Position numbers and translations under genes: made by a program
The notes under the pieces: generated by a model
Told to the model about the DNA's origin: nothing
What the model saw: only the letters and a program-made list of their open reading frames with translations
Database searches by the model: none
Shown here: piece by piece, positions 45,647 through 56,604 of the stretch
How the letters are laid out: each line of letters begins with the position of its first letter
Numbering within the stretch: position 1 is the first letter of the stretch
Source: Meconema thalassinum
Taxonomy: Eukaryota > Arthropoda > Insecta > Orthoptera > Tettigoniidae
Direction: 5' to 3'
Assembly: GCA_946902985.2 (NCBI GenBank)
Contig: OX336393.1
Location: 51,705,265 to 51,769,264, forward strand
Length of the DNA: 64,000 nt

Positions 45647-46179
45647 GTAAGCCAGAAACCTTCCTTGGAGTGTACAGAACTCACCCAAGTTTCGTCGCAA
45701 TCTGATGAATGGTATATGAACTCATAGGAGACATACTGTACCTACACACATATATACAAACTATCACGTAACATTCATTTTTATTTAGAGAGATTTTACT
45801 CTAGTGGCCTGAAAAGAGCACGTGAAATTAAGTAGAAACACCTCAAGTCCTCCACAGTATGTAGGCTTACCCCCGGCGTACACAATTAAAACTTACGGGA
45901 AAGTCATTTGATTACCACCGGGTTGTTGAGCAAGGGAAAGCTAAGCTGGGTGATGCTAGCCTGAACCTGCCAACAGTAGAAGTTTTCTGTCCAGCAATTA
46001 CTTTTGTAAACTGAACCTGTCAGACTCGAGTGACCACTCACCGACAGTAATACACCTAACATATCATTAGCAGGTATTTCCTGACATCTAAATTATAACA
46101 GTGGCACTCCCGTTCTGCTTTCAACTTAATTGTTTCTTACTTTAACAACGTGATTCAAATGCGTCCGCATCTGATGAGG
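45647..46179. other. Unassigned spacer
   Basis: No supported feature. Confidence 0.45.
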
Positions 46180-46407
46180 TTACAAAAAATATTCTTATGG
46201 AGGTCTTTCGTGTTTTCACCCGTAGGTGACCTGCGCATCGTGATGAGAATGAAATAAACGATGAAGACTTCACAACTACACTGTCATCGAACAAGAAAAA
46301 TTAGCCATAAGCGAGGAAAATCCCTATGCTATGACCGGGAATCGAATCCAGTACCTTTCAGGTCAAAGTCTGGCGTGCTAACCACTTAGCCACGGAGCCG
46401 GACATGG
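46180..46407 (-). mobile_element. tRNA-derived SINE, family S9
   Basis: The minus strand starts CGGCTCCGTGGCTAAGTGG (A box) and TACTGGATTCGATTCCCGG (B box), then ATAGCATAGGGATTTTCC. The body with GATGAAGACTTC-type words continues to about 46180. Confidence 0.6.
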
Positions 46408-46424
46408 TTACAATTGTTTACGCC

Positions 46425-46870
46425 TTAATATTCTCGCCCCCGGGGTGGGGGATGAGTTCCTGGCTTTTACCGCCAAATATCCATCCAGACGTCAACTTCA
46501 TCAGAAGTCGTCGGATTTTTAAGAGGCTAAAAATCCTTCAGTATCCTTCCTTCAGAGGGGAAGTAAAGCCAGCGGGCCAATTTCATAGATTTATGGCGTG
46601 ATAAAGAACCTACCTCTACAATTGGTAGTGTGTAGCTAAGTTTGTAGGTTATTTGGTTTAGAAACGCTCCAGCAAGTTCCAACGTTCACCGCTGGGTGTC
46701 AGTGGCATCTGGTAGCCAATGTTGGAACTACTTGAAATTGAACATTCATTTCATCTCTCATTAATTCCTCTCGTGAGGTAGGTGTCAGAAAGAGCATCCG
46801 GCCGTATAAGCCACCAGCCACGTGGAATTTCATCGCTTGTCATCCCCGGCCATAAATAAGGGGTAGACAT
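46425..46870 (+). mobile_element. S1 SINE fragment flanked by LINE-tail pieces
   Basis: At 46425-46500, GGGGTGGGGGATGAGTTCC resembles the LINE 3'UTR at 24120. At 46500-46739 is an S1 body (GTCGTCGGATTTTTAAGAGG, GGGGAAGTAAAGCCAGCGG, AAGTTCCAACGTTCACCGC). At 46745-46870 are GTGAGGTAGGTGTCAGAAAG and GCATCCGGCCGTATAAG, another LINE-tail phrase. Confidence 0.6.
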
Positions 46871-46885
46871 AGATAGAATAGATTA

Positions 46886-47580
46886 TCCCTCCCTATATTA
46901 TTCTGTGAAGGTCCCATTCTAGTTTTGTACCGAAAAAAAGGTCCCATTAACACCAACCTACACATATGGGGTACCTACAGGTTCAGCATAACCCAATGCG
47001 TACGCGAAACGCACTCACTTACTCTTTAAATGCCTCACAATTAAATAAATACCTTAAAACATGTATATTTACAATGAAATAATGAAAGAATGCAACACGG
47101 TAACCATGGTAACAGAATCTCACAGGTCCATCTATTTCTGTAAGATGCAATGCAATTCCAATTATTACATTTCTGTGAAAGTTTCCAGACGGTTATAAGG
47201 TTATCACTGAACCAAATTAAGCTGTGAGATTCATCAATACATACAGTATAATGCGCTTAAGGGGGTCAAGGGGCACTCCAGAATTTTTTCACGCAATTTT
47301 CACGTGTGTGTGTGGTACGAAAGGTATTTTTCACCAGACTATAAAGGGTCTCCAAAAACCACATTTAAAGGCCCTTAAATTAACAGTGTCTGTGATATTC
47401 CCAGAAAACTAACTTCGCTCTGATATACCTATGAAGGAATGACAAACCCCTAACCACTGCACCAGTAGCTGAATTGATAAAGTCTGATTATTCATACCAA
47501 GCATAAATCAGTCATAGCATTCATGATTGAGATTTTGCTAACTAGAATATTCACGGGCGAATCCGCGACGGGTAATGCTA

Positions 47581-47581
<1 letters not shown>
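46886..47581 (+). mobile_element. Non-autonomous Helitron, complete (H2)
   Basis: The 5' end TCCCTCCCTATATTATTCTG is preceded by A. The 3' end CGGGCGAATCCGCGACGGG then TAATGCTAG is followed by T. This is insertion between A and T with 5'-TC and CTAG-3', as expected for Helitrons. It is 696 bp without coding capacity. It is nearly identical to H3 after removing H3's hAT insertion. Confidence 0.85.

Positions 47582-47613
<32 letters not shown>
47582..47613 (+). repeat. (TTA)n microsatellite
   Basis: A pure TTA/ATT run immediately 3' of Helitron H2. Confidence 0.9.
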
Positions 47614-47615
<2 letters not shown>

Positions 47616-47671
47616 ATTTATGTAATTCCCTATGCTCGATATTACGAGGTAAAAATTAAGAGGGGCTATTA

Positions 47672-47850
47672 ACCCTAGTTAGTTAGTTATTGTTGTTTTA
47701 AGGGGCGGAACTACGGGGTCATCTGTCCCAAGCCATTAGCCCTAACGTTGCCTCTAATAAAGATATGAAATTGGACAAGACCAATTTTAATGACAGCCAA
47801 CTGTGGGACTCGAACCCACTGACGATAACTTCTATATCGTGTGTGGTGGG
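47672..47850 (-). mobile_element. SINE-like copy, family S6
   Basis: The minus strand has GTGGGTTCGAGTCCCACAG (B box), TTAAAATTGGTCTTGTCC and the tail GGGACAGATGACCCCGTAG plus AAACAACAATAAC. That tail ends the LINE at 24376, suggesting a LINE-derived SINE tail. Confidence 0.6.
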
Positions 47851-48526
47851 AATTATTTCAATGCACGGGTATTTACGATTGCTCAAACTGATGTTTGTAT
47901 CTTATAAGTCATTTTAATGCCATAGCTCATTAATGCTGTGGTGTTATTATAATACAAGTTTTATTGACTAATATGCCCATAAACATGTCATAAATAAGTG
48001 TTAATATTCATCAAATCGCTTCGATCAAGTACGGCCAGTTATGTGTCGTTGAATACAGGAGACACTGATAGCGAGAAAAGGGCTACTGCGTCTATTGGCA
48101 CCGTCGAGTCTCGATTATCCGACCTAAACTGGACCTGGAATATGTCGGATCACCGGAAATGTCGGATAATACAGAATTACTTCGAAAATGAACTAAAACA
48201 AATAGGTAGGCTATACTGAATTACTGAAGCAATGACATGTCTTACGGTACTCTATTTACTGAATTATCAATTCAATTGTAGATGCAGTATTGAACAAAAT
48301 AAGTTCCAAATTCTAAGGCATTGTCAACAATGTCTGCTTGCCTGCTGATTCACGTTTACTTCATACGAGATCTCGTCATCGACGAAACATCAACACCTCC
48401 GTTGCGCCTGCCTCTCGTTGTTGCTCCACGCACGTTAATGCCATAACCAATACGCCAAATCCTTCACTGTGAGACATCGTTTTATCCTCTTATTCTGCAA
48501 TACCCCGTTCATCTTGTTCACCATCT

Positions 48527-49262
48527 CCCCCCAGGGGCTCACATCTAGAGGGGCGTGGGTTGGCGACCACGTGACACCTGCTGAGTTCGGCATTGCTTCC
48601 ATTTACTTGTGCCGGGCTCCTCTCCATCTTCTTTCCTGTCGACCTCCCTTGGTCAACTCTCATTCTTTTCCGACCCCGACGGTATTAGGTTATCCGAGGC
48701 CTAAGGAGTCTTTCACTTTCCCGCCTTAATTGGCCCTTGTCTCATCTTTTCTGATACCCTCCTTCTGCAAGGGGTCAGCCTTCTTTTTTTTTTCATGTTA
48801 CCTCCTGCCTTGTGCTCAAGGCCCTCAAGGAGGCAGGAAGTATGTAGCCCCACCACTTATGGTGCACCCTGGATATTGCTACACCCTCAGGGGCTCACGG
48901 CTGGTGAGTTCGGGAGTTAGCGACCCCGAGGGATTCCTGAGCTGGGTCCGGCTTTTTTCCCTTTTATCCATTCCCTCTGGGGCGGACCCTCTCCTCTTTC
49001 ACTTTCATATCTGCCTTTCATGGCTCTCCTTCCTTCCAAGTCCCTCAATCCGCATTCTTCGAGGGTTGAGGGGATTTCTTTTTCTCCTGTCCTTTATTTG
49101 CCTTATTCTCCTTTTGTTTTCCATACCTTCTTCTAGTATATAAGTTAGTAGTTATAGTTTACATTTCATTTTCATCTTCACTATCACCCAAACCATTAGG
49201 GGCCGATAACCTAGATGTTAGGCCCCTTAAAACAACAATTATCATCATCATCATCATCATCG
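48527..49262 (+). mobile_element. CAT-tailed retroelement, full length, alternative body
   Basis: The 5' end reads CCCCCAGGGGCTCACATCTA. The body has CTCAAGGCCCTCAAGGAGGC, GTGCACCCTGGATATTGC, a second CAGGGGCTCACGGCTGG and TTCTTCGAGGGTTGAGGG. The 3' hairpin GGGGCCGATAACCTAGATGT plus TAGGCCCC leads into an ATCATC run. It lacks the 30-bp minisatellite of other copies. Confidence 0.85.
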
Positions 49263-49558
49263 TCACCATCTTCATTTTGTTAGCATTCACGAAATCAATA
49301 ATATCAGGGTGATTTAGGTTAAATAGCTGATATTGTGCACACGACTTACATATTGAGACGTAGCATCCTTACAACCACGAATACAATTCAGTAAGAGAAG
49401 GAAGCTTGTAGTTCAGTGGTTCTGAACCCGTAGAAGTCTGTGGACCACTCAGCGTGAAATTGAATCATGTACGGACCATCCCTCCTCCCTCTTGCTCCCC
49501 AATACACCTTATCAGTTGTAACCATTCCTGAATAACACTTATTTTTTTAAAGATATTA

Positions 49559-49965
49559 GCGGCTTCGGTGGCGTAGTCGGTAGCATTCTGAACTTCTGTG
49601 CCCAAGATGGGTTCAAACCCGGCTAAAGTGCTCGGATTTTTTAAGAGCGTTAAAAACTTCAGTATGCCCTCCTTCGGAGGGGAAATAAAGCCGACGGTCC
49701 CAAGTCATAGATTCGTGGCATGTAAAAGATCCTTCCACAGACTAAACTTGTGTGAAGCTAAATTATTAGGTTAGATTTCGACCGAAAGCTCTATCAAAGT
49801 TCCAACGTTCACCACTAGCTATCATTGATATCTGGTACCGAAAGTTGAAACTACTTGAAATTGAACGGAACTTGTAGTTCACCCTAAGGGTGTCCACCTG
49901 AAGCAGCTACAGACTCAGGTGAGCCGAACATGTCCTCGGACACTCCCGGAACAAAAAGCCATACG
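49559..49965 (+). mobile_element. S1 SINE with alternative tail
   Basis: The head GCGGCTTCGGTGGCGTAGTC and B box GGGTTCAAACCCGG are well kept. After GAAACTACTTGAAATTGAAC the sequence switches to TTCACCCTAAGGGTGTCC, CAGCTACAGACTCAGGTG and CGAACATGTCCTCGGAC, as at 17391-17540, instead of the usual tail. Confidence 0.8.
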
Positions 49966-50134
49966 ATAGTTAGATTTAAAGATATTGGAATTCAAAACCT
50001 GATAGTCATCGCTGCGAATACATTCGGACGATTCTCGTTCAACGCACATCGTTTTCTAAATCCCCGTTTATTGACCTCTTTTTTATACTTGCTGGTGAAC
50101 CCTTCTCTCTCGCGGACCACCGGCTAAGAACCAC

Positions 50135-50312
50135 TGTTGTAGTTTAACGTGACCGTTAATCTCGAGATCATGAGCCACGGGACCTCCTTTTTACGTGGAA
50201 TCCGAACCACAGGACATGGCATTTCACTTCGAAAATCTCACATGCAATGACCGGGAATCGAACCCGGACCGCCTTGGTGAGAGGCATACAGCTAGACCGC
50301 TGAGAACAATGT
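50135..50312 (-). mobile_element. tRNA-derived SINE, family S7
   Basis: The minus strand contains GGTCCGGGTTCGATTCCCGG (B box), GCATGTGAGATTTTCGAAG, CACGTAAAAAGGAGGTCCC and CTCATGATCTCGAGATTAAC. It is shared with 55786-55933 and 60882-61045. Confidence 0.75.
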
Positions 50313-50493
50313 CGGATAGCATGGAGTGTCGGATAAGCGAAGGTTGTTTGAGCGGGACTCTACTGTAATTGGTGAACCTGGATTCTAAACTTGCACTCGG
50401 ATAATACATGATTTTCATACCTTGTTTCATATTTTGGGAGTCATTGTCAATTGAAATCACTGTCAATTTATTATCACTACTGCACTGGAAATA

Positions 50494-51600
50494 AGTGGCT
50501 GGTTCGTTGGTTCCTCAGTTTAGGGGCTGCTTCAACGCGGTCATGTAGCCCCGTGTACTTTGGGTGTGTGTACAATCTGTCTGATAACCAGTGTTAATTG
50601 TGATGGCTGTATTAGTGTGTGCTATCTGTTTTTAATTCACGTAAGGGGAGACCTACACCTTTAAGAATCAAAGTTTTCATTTTTCAATTTTTTTCTACGT
50701 TTATTGATTCTTCCTCTTCAAATCACTGCAACAATTTCTTTGATATGTATAATACTTTTGAAGTTATGACCAAAAACGTGCAGGGGAGCTTGGGAAGTTT
50801 GCCTACACTTTGGTAACTTTGTTGCTCGTTTCCCGAAACTTGGATTTTCAAATCCGTTTCCTTAGTAACTGCCAGACTTTTCAAGATAATGAAGTGAAAT
50901 TTAGTATACAAGTGTATCTTATAGGGAAGAACAATATGACCTACAACTGTTCTTGTACATGTCATAGTTTCGGTTTAAAAAAATTATTCAGTGAAAAAAA
51001 TTGCAAAAAAGTTACACTTTAATATAAGCTTTTATTTTTTTTTCTTTCTTTATAGATTCCAATGATTCTAGGTCAATCTCTAGCTACCGTATTAGTAAAT
51101 ACAATGTAAAAAGGAATTTTTGAAAAACACTGATATTTGTGTAAAATATTAGGGAAACGGTGGATCAGTGCACAATATGCAGCCGCCAATTTAAATGCCT
51201 AATTTGCGGAAATGCATACGCCTTTATGACTTGTAAATACTCGAACATATTGACAAAGCATAGAGTGATTGGCAGAACAAATTACAATTCTTTAGTACTT
51301 TCTGTTGCTCAGGAATTAAAAAAAGTGAAATGTACATGATTTTCGGATCCTTAAAGGTGTAGGTCCACCCCGTAAGGACTGCAGACGATAATTTCAAGTA
51401 GTTCCTGCTTTCGCTACCAAATGCTACCGTCAATGACACCTAGATGTGAACTTGGCTACTACTAGATGCCATCGCAACCAGCGCCCGGTGACGACCGTTG
51501 GAACTTAAGAGCATTAATCAAACCTAACCTACAGATTTTGGTTTCCCACAAGTGTAGTTAGTGGAAGGTTCTTTGTCATGCCATAAATCTATAACGTGGG
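50494..51600 (-). mobile_element. S1 SINE split by a MITE
   Basis: The minus-strand S1 body (51600-51372) and tail (50644-50494: GTTATCAGACAGATTGTAC, CAAAGTACACGGGGC, CTAAACTGAGGAACC) are contiguous in sequence once 50645-51371 is removed. The 5' tRNA-like head is missing. Confidence 0.85.
50645..51371. mobile_element. 727-bp TIR element of unknown superfamily
   Basis: The left end GGGGAGACCTACACCTTTAA and the right end (reverse-complemented) GGGGTGGACCTACACCTTTAAG are inverted repeats. GTAA flanks both sides (50641-50644, 51372-51375); GTAAG is possible because of the G run. The interior is AT-rich with no transposase. Confidence 0.75.
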
Positions 51601-51874
51601 GACAGGGGAACAAGAAGACGACATATCAGATAGGGAGAGCAGAGATTTCCAGGACACGGGGGAGGAGCCAGTGACAAAGAAAACAACCTACACACAAGAA
51701 CAGAAGAGGGGAAGTAGGAGAAAGGATGGGAAGATACTGGCAGAGAAGGCAAAACATAATGTAAAGTCTGAGGAGCGTGATCCATAGAAGCCCAAGACGA
51801 AAATAAACAGCAATCCCTCCCCATATTATTCTGCTAATGTCCCAGTAACACCAACCTACACATATGGGGTACCT

Positions 51875-52584
51875 CAGTGGCTGATCCGGGCCTTGCGGGG
51901 CCCTGGGCGATATGATAAGGTGGGGCCACAACAATAGGAAATTTAAAAAATCAAATCAAATGGAAAATAGTTTGGTCATAATAATAAAATAAAGAGTAGT
52001 TACAATATTTAGAATACATTACAGTGTAACCTTTATGTCCCCTTGAGGAACATTATAATAATTTTATTAATGCAGCCAATGGCCATGTACTTTTCTTTTC
52101 AGGACGGGTCAGGGAAGGGATATTGGAAGGAAATCGGCCTTGGACCTATTGAAAGGAACCGTCCCGGCATTTGCTTGGTGGTGAGAATGGGAAACCACGA
52201 AAACCATTTTCAGGACGTCCGAGGTAGGATTCGAACCCACGCTCTCGCGATGCCAGCGAGGCACGAGGTAGCGCGTTAGCGCTCCCGACCACCGCGGCCG
52301 TTTGTAAACTATGAAAAATTAAAATATTACTTTGCGACTTTTTTCCCGGCTGAAGTCTTCTATTATTTCACTGAAATATAAACTTGCTACTATTATTTCA
52401 CTGAAATATAAACTTGCTAAACGGTCACGGGAGGTCATAGCTGCACTGAAAAAAGGAATATGAATTATAAATTAGTTTGAAAAGTATAATTAATTAATTA
52501 ATTAATTAATTAATTAAATTCAAAAATCTATGGCGCGGGGCCCAGGGCGGTCGCCCTCCTCGCCCTCCCCTAGATCCGCCCCTG
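51875..52584. mobile_element. hAT element (non-autonomous) with 8-bp target duplication
   Basis: The ends are CAGTGGCTGATCCGGGCC and (reverse-complemented) CAGGGGCGGATCTAGGGG. GGGTACCT (51867-51874) and GTGTACCT (52585-52592) flank it, 8 bp with one mismatch. H2 gives the uninterrupted target. The element contains an S8 SINE and a (TTAA)n run at about 52487-52516, and no transposase. Confidence 0.9.
52085..52303 (-). mobile_element. tRNA-derived SINE, family S8, inside hAT
   Basis: The minus strand starts CGGCCGCGGTGGTCGGGAGC (A-box region) with GAGCGTGGGTTCGAATCC (B box), GAAAATGGTTTTCGTGG and GCCGGGACGGTTCCTTTC. It is the same family as 60718-60880. Confidence 0.8.
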
Positions 52585-53212
52585 GTGTACCTACAGGTTC
52601 AGCATAACCCAATGCGTAAGCGAAACGCACTCACTTACTCTTTAAATTCCTCACAATTAAATAGATACCTTAAAACATGTATATTTACAATGAAATAATG
52701 AAAGAATGCAACACGGTAACCATGGTAACAGAATCGCACAGGTCCATCTATTTCTGTAAGACGCAATGCAATTCCAATTATTACATTACTGTGAACGTTT
52801 CCAGACGGTTATAAGGTTATCACTGAACCAAATTAAGCTGTAAAATGCATCAATACATACAGTATAATGCGCTTAAGGGGGTCAAGGGGCACTCTAGAAT
52901 TTTTTCACGCAATTTTCACGTGTGAGTGTGGTACGAAAGGTCTTTTTCACCCGACAATAAAGGGTCTCCGAAAACCACATTTAAAGGCCCTTAAATTAAC
53001 AGTGTCTGTGATATTCCCAGAAAACTAACTTCGCTCTGATATACCTAAGAAGGAATGACAAACCCCTAACCACTGCACCAGTAGCTGAATTGATAAAGTC
53101 TGATTATTCATACCAAGGATAAATCAGTCATAGCATTCATGATTGAGATTTTGCCAAGTGTACTCTTTACAACTAGAATATTCGCGGGCGAAGCCGCGAC
53201 GGATAATGCTAG

Positions 53213-53929
53213 TAGAATATATTTATTTAATTTTCGTACCGTATTACTCTATTTGAATGTACTGATTCGTTGGATTTAGACCGACTTTCAAAATATATTA
53301 CGTGTCTATATAATGTCCGAAGTGTAGCCCTGGGTATTGTTCGAAACAACTGATTCACAACAACAATGAATATTTTGGGAACAAAGCTCAGTTGTTCCAA
53401 CCCTTCACGTTCTTTCTTTCGAAATACTATACAGTACATCGTACGGTGGCAGTGGTACAGGGTATAATCCACTAGCTACAGAATGCTTGGCCCTTGAATG
53501 AGCATACGCATGGGTTGTCCTCTCCGATGAGTTACCATTATCCCAGACTGCTAACGTCGCATGCATTCATGCAACTACACGTAAAATATTTGGTGATATT
53601 TGTGTTAATAGGTATTTATGTCGTGTGCACATTACCCTGAGAGCTACCGTACTCGACTGACCTTGAAGGCTGTGTGTTCAGCTGAACGTGGCACCACTTT
53701 ATCACGATCAACATCGCGCGGCGCGGTGCGGTGCTTCACATGTTTAATGCATGTAACAGCAGCGAGAGAATTAATAATAAACAACATAGTCATACAATGT
53801 TGATGTGCTGATAGTGCTCGTCACGTGGCGCCTCGCATTAGGCAGGGGCCTTCAAATATTCATCTGTTACAACAATACTGCTATCACTTCGCGCCCAATG
53901 TAAAATCTGCATAAGAAAGTAACTTCAGG
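53213..53929. other. Unassigned spacer
   Basis: No gene recognised. A short GC patch GCGCGGCGCGGTGCGGTGC lies near 53717. Confidence 0.45.
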
Positions 53930-54460
53930 GCCATGGTGAGAGGCTATGGATAGCCCTGCGCGGATAAACAAAACGTTATCCGCCCCGCATCCGCACGACT
54001 GTTATCCGCATCCGCACGTTTCTATCCGAATCTACTGGCATTACAATAATATTCTTATATAGATACAGCATAAAGTATTAAAGCAACATCTTTAGACATT
54101 TGAGGAGAAAGTCGTTCTCCTAGGATTTGTATGTCATGTGCTATGTTTAAAATGAATGTTACACAGCCAGAATTGCAACCCTTTTCATTTCGCAGTGTTA
54201 ATTGTGCTTAATGACATAATTTGAATGAGATTAGCTTAAATCATCATCTTACATTTGTCACGAAAAATACATAACGGAAATATATGATATGCCATAAACA
54301 TCCGGGTCCTACTCATGATATTCAACAAGTTCAGATTGTATTCTAAAAACTAGCCGCAAATTAACTCCAAACATTATCCGCAGCTTATCCGCTATCCGCA
54401 CAGCCATGCAAACTAACTTATATCCTTATGGCGAAAAAGTTTACGGATATCCGCGGGTTT
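53930..54460. repeat. ATCCGC-word-rich segment
   Basis: TTATCCGC/CATCCGCAC words cluster at 53960-54040 and again at 54370-54460, with AT-rich sequence between. This resembles terminal regions of some insect DNA transposons, but no clean TIR or target duplication is visible. Confidence 0.35.
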
Positions 54461-54589
54461 ATTTTTTTGTAGTTAACTTATGTTTATTATTTTAATTTTT
54501 ATATTTCTTTACATATTTTACGCCCACACTGGAGCACTTAAATCAATACATTTGAGTAAATTTCTTATTTTTCTGCTCCCAGAACTTTC

Positions 54590-55110
54590 TCATCCTCTCC
54601 GAGCTGGAAGCCTTTGTGTGTCCGATATAGTATATTGTTTCCGTTCAACTGTTTTTAGTTTGAGATTTATGCTTTTGTTCTGATAAATCCTCTTCTCTTC
54701 TCTGTCTTTGATTTGTTGCCGAGTTATACCGAATTCTTCCAAATCATCCTGAACTTCTTTGAACCAATTATTATTGATTTTATTTGTCAAAAAGTAATCA
54801 AATAGTTGTTTCAATATCCTGGTTTCTGGCAGTCTTGATATTTGACAGAAAAAGGAAATTCTTCTTTTACGCATTGTAGTTATTATTGATTCACATTCAC
54901 GATAGACGATGTTGTAAGGCAACAATCTCCACTGTCCATCAACTTAGTGTTTTTTGTTAATAATTGTTCTAATAATTCTTCTGTCAGTTTTCTGTAATTT
55001 GTCTGTTGTAGATTTTACATTCAATTTGAATAAAGTTTCACTAGCATAAGTTGCCTCTGGTTTAACTATAAAATTATAGTGTTTCAGCTTAGCGTTTATC
55101 GAAAGAGATT
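54590..55110 (-). pseudogene. LINE reverse-transcriptase C-terminal region
   Basis: The minus strand has KLKHYNFIVKPEATYASETL and KLQKTDRRIIRTIINKKH, then a stop. A second segment (54925-54590) has YRECESIITTMRKRRISFF, RLPETRILKQLFDYFL and NNNWFKEVQDDLEEFGI. It is the same family as 29084-29852 and 37828-38286, decayed. Confidence 0.75.
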
Positions 55111-55785
55111 TCTCTTATTATTAAAATTTTAATTTTTATGATTATTTCTATATTTATATTTTATTTTTACACTTTAAATGTTAATGTTTTAAGTTTTTTT
55201 TAATTTATCCAATACATTACGTCAGGTAGATACGTATTTATACAATATTTGATTTTTAGAAATACTAGCACTTCGGCATGAAGAGTCTCCGAAATTTGGC
55301 TGAAAGATTCAACTATCAGCATCTTTGAAAGCATAAACTGTCCTTCTGACAGGTGGTTAATATAGAGACCACTATCCCATACGAGCGGCCGAACATAAAC
55401 AACTGAGGACACCTACGGTAGACTAATCCACAGAGGGTTGTTTTGACCGTGAACTCGGTAATGTTCCTAATGTTGCTGCACCTTGTGGAATGCTCCGTCT
55501 TGGTCCAGTTGTTGTCTTGTGAGATCAGTGAACTCTTTCCTCATCATCTGTTGGGAAGTCTTCGTTCGCTGGTCAGCTGGAAGAGACCCACGTGCTGGAC
55601 TTTCAACATGCTTCTCGCCTCTCAGTGTTGCAGCCGTCCTTATTAGGTTTAGCTGTCTGCTTTACGTCATGTGTAATGTTTCAATTTGGCTACTTGCAGT
55701 AGTAGCACTGTTGCCAAATTTAGCAATAAGTTGCTGGATAAAGAGATTTATACACATGATATATCTGCCAACTATCATTGATATC
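55111..55785. other. Unassigned spacer
   Basis: AT-rich at first, then mixed. A frame at 55443-55803 has no recognised domain. Confidence 0.45.
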
Positions 55786-55933
55786 TGGGGGCGTCGTGGC
55801 TAAGCGGTCAAGCTGTTGGCCTCTCACCAACGTGGACTGGGTTCCACCGGTTAATACATGTGAGATTTTCAAAGTGAAATGCCATGTCCTGTGGTTCGGA
55901 TTCCACGTAAAGAGGAGGTCCCGTGGTTAATGA
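55786..55933 (+). mobile_element. S7 SINE, interrupted at its 3' part
   Basis: It has GTGGCTAAGCGGTCAAGCTG (A box), CTGGGTTCCACCGG (B-box region), GTGAGATTTTCAAAGTGAAA and GAGGAGGTCCCGTGG. It stops at TTAATGATAG, where the tail of the LINE on the other strand begins. The remaining SINE 3' end is not seen beyond the LINE. Confidence 0.75.
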
Positions 55934-56136
55934 TAGATAGATATATAGATAGATTTATTTACCATCAACAGGATAGGCACCCAATTACAGATGATATAAT
56001 AAAGCATAGTGAACATTAAATTAACTTAAAAGCAACTATTTAACTAACCTAGAAACAAACATTGATACAAGCTTATAAACTGAGTTCTCTATACACTTAA
56101 ATTAAAATTTTTACACACAATATATACAACAAACAC

Positions 56137-56604
56137 CTACGATCTTGAGTTCAACAATGATCTACGAATTTCAGTAGGCTTCGAGTAAAATATATCTATA
56201 GCGCTATCAAGATGGTTTAGAGAGCGCAACGCCATTAATAACCAGGAATTTGCATGGGCTACAGTTCTACACTTCTGAATCCTGAAAGTGAGTCTTTGCC
56301 TTGTATTGCGGCCTGGAACATGAAGCGGAATCAAACACAAAAGGGACGCACAGTCGATTCTATTGGTCAGGCACTTATATAGAAACATGGCGTTGGCACA
56401 CATGTGGCGAGTCCTCAAAGACCGCATACCCATGGTTCCACAGAAGGTCTCATAGTCCAATGTAGAGAGTCGAATGCCAATATACCTAGAGCTGATCCAC
56501 TTCATGAATCTCGCCTGCACTCTCTCTAACCGCTGAATAGCACATTGCTGAGAAGGCAGCCATACCTCACAACAGTATTCAACAGTCGATCTTACATATG
56601 CTAA
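56137..56604 (-). pseudogene. C-terminal part of the LINE protein, out of frame
   Basis: The frame one base off from the 888-codon ORF reads ILAYVRSTVEYCCEVWLPS, IQRLERVQARFMKWIS and LRTRHMCANAMFLYKCLTN, and ends RSLLNSRS at 56137. It continues directly from the truncated ORF, with the break in the T-rich run 56603-56610. It is about 155 codons, the usual length of the post-RT segment. Confidence 0.8.

Larger units (their letters stand above)
48098..50365. mobile_element. Possible Tigger-like element with nested insertions
   Basis: The left edge reads GTCGAGTCTCGATTATCCGA with repeated GTCGGAT words. The right edge, reverse-complemented, reads CAGTAGAGTCCCGCTCAAAC and then CTTATCCGACACTCC, bordered by TA. 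The interior between about 48240 and 50300 is mostly later insertions (CAT-tailed element, S1, S7). The left border is imprecise. Confidence 0.4.
51814..53212 (+). mobile_element. Non-autonomous Helitron interrupted by hAT (H3)
   Basis: It starts TCCCTCCCCATATTATTCTG after A and ends CGGGCGAAGCCGCGACGG then ATAATGCTAG before T. Excluding the hAT and one target duplication it is about 681 bp and follows H2 closely, including CAACACGGTAACCATGGTAA and TTTTTCACGCAATTTTCACG. Confidence 0.85.

Noticed and set aside
48469..49143. 86- and 137-codon ORFs
   Set aside because: They lie wholly within the non-coding CAT-tailed element; the same segments in other copies are interrupted.
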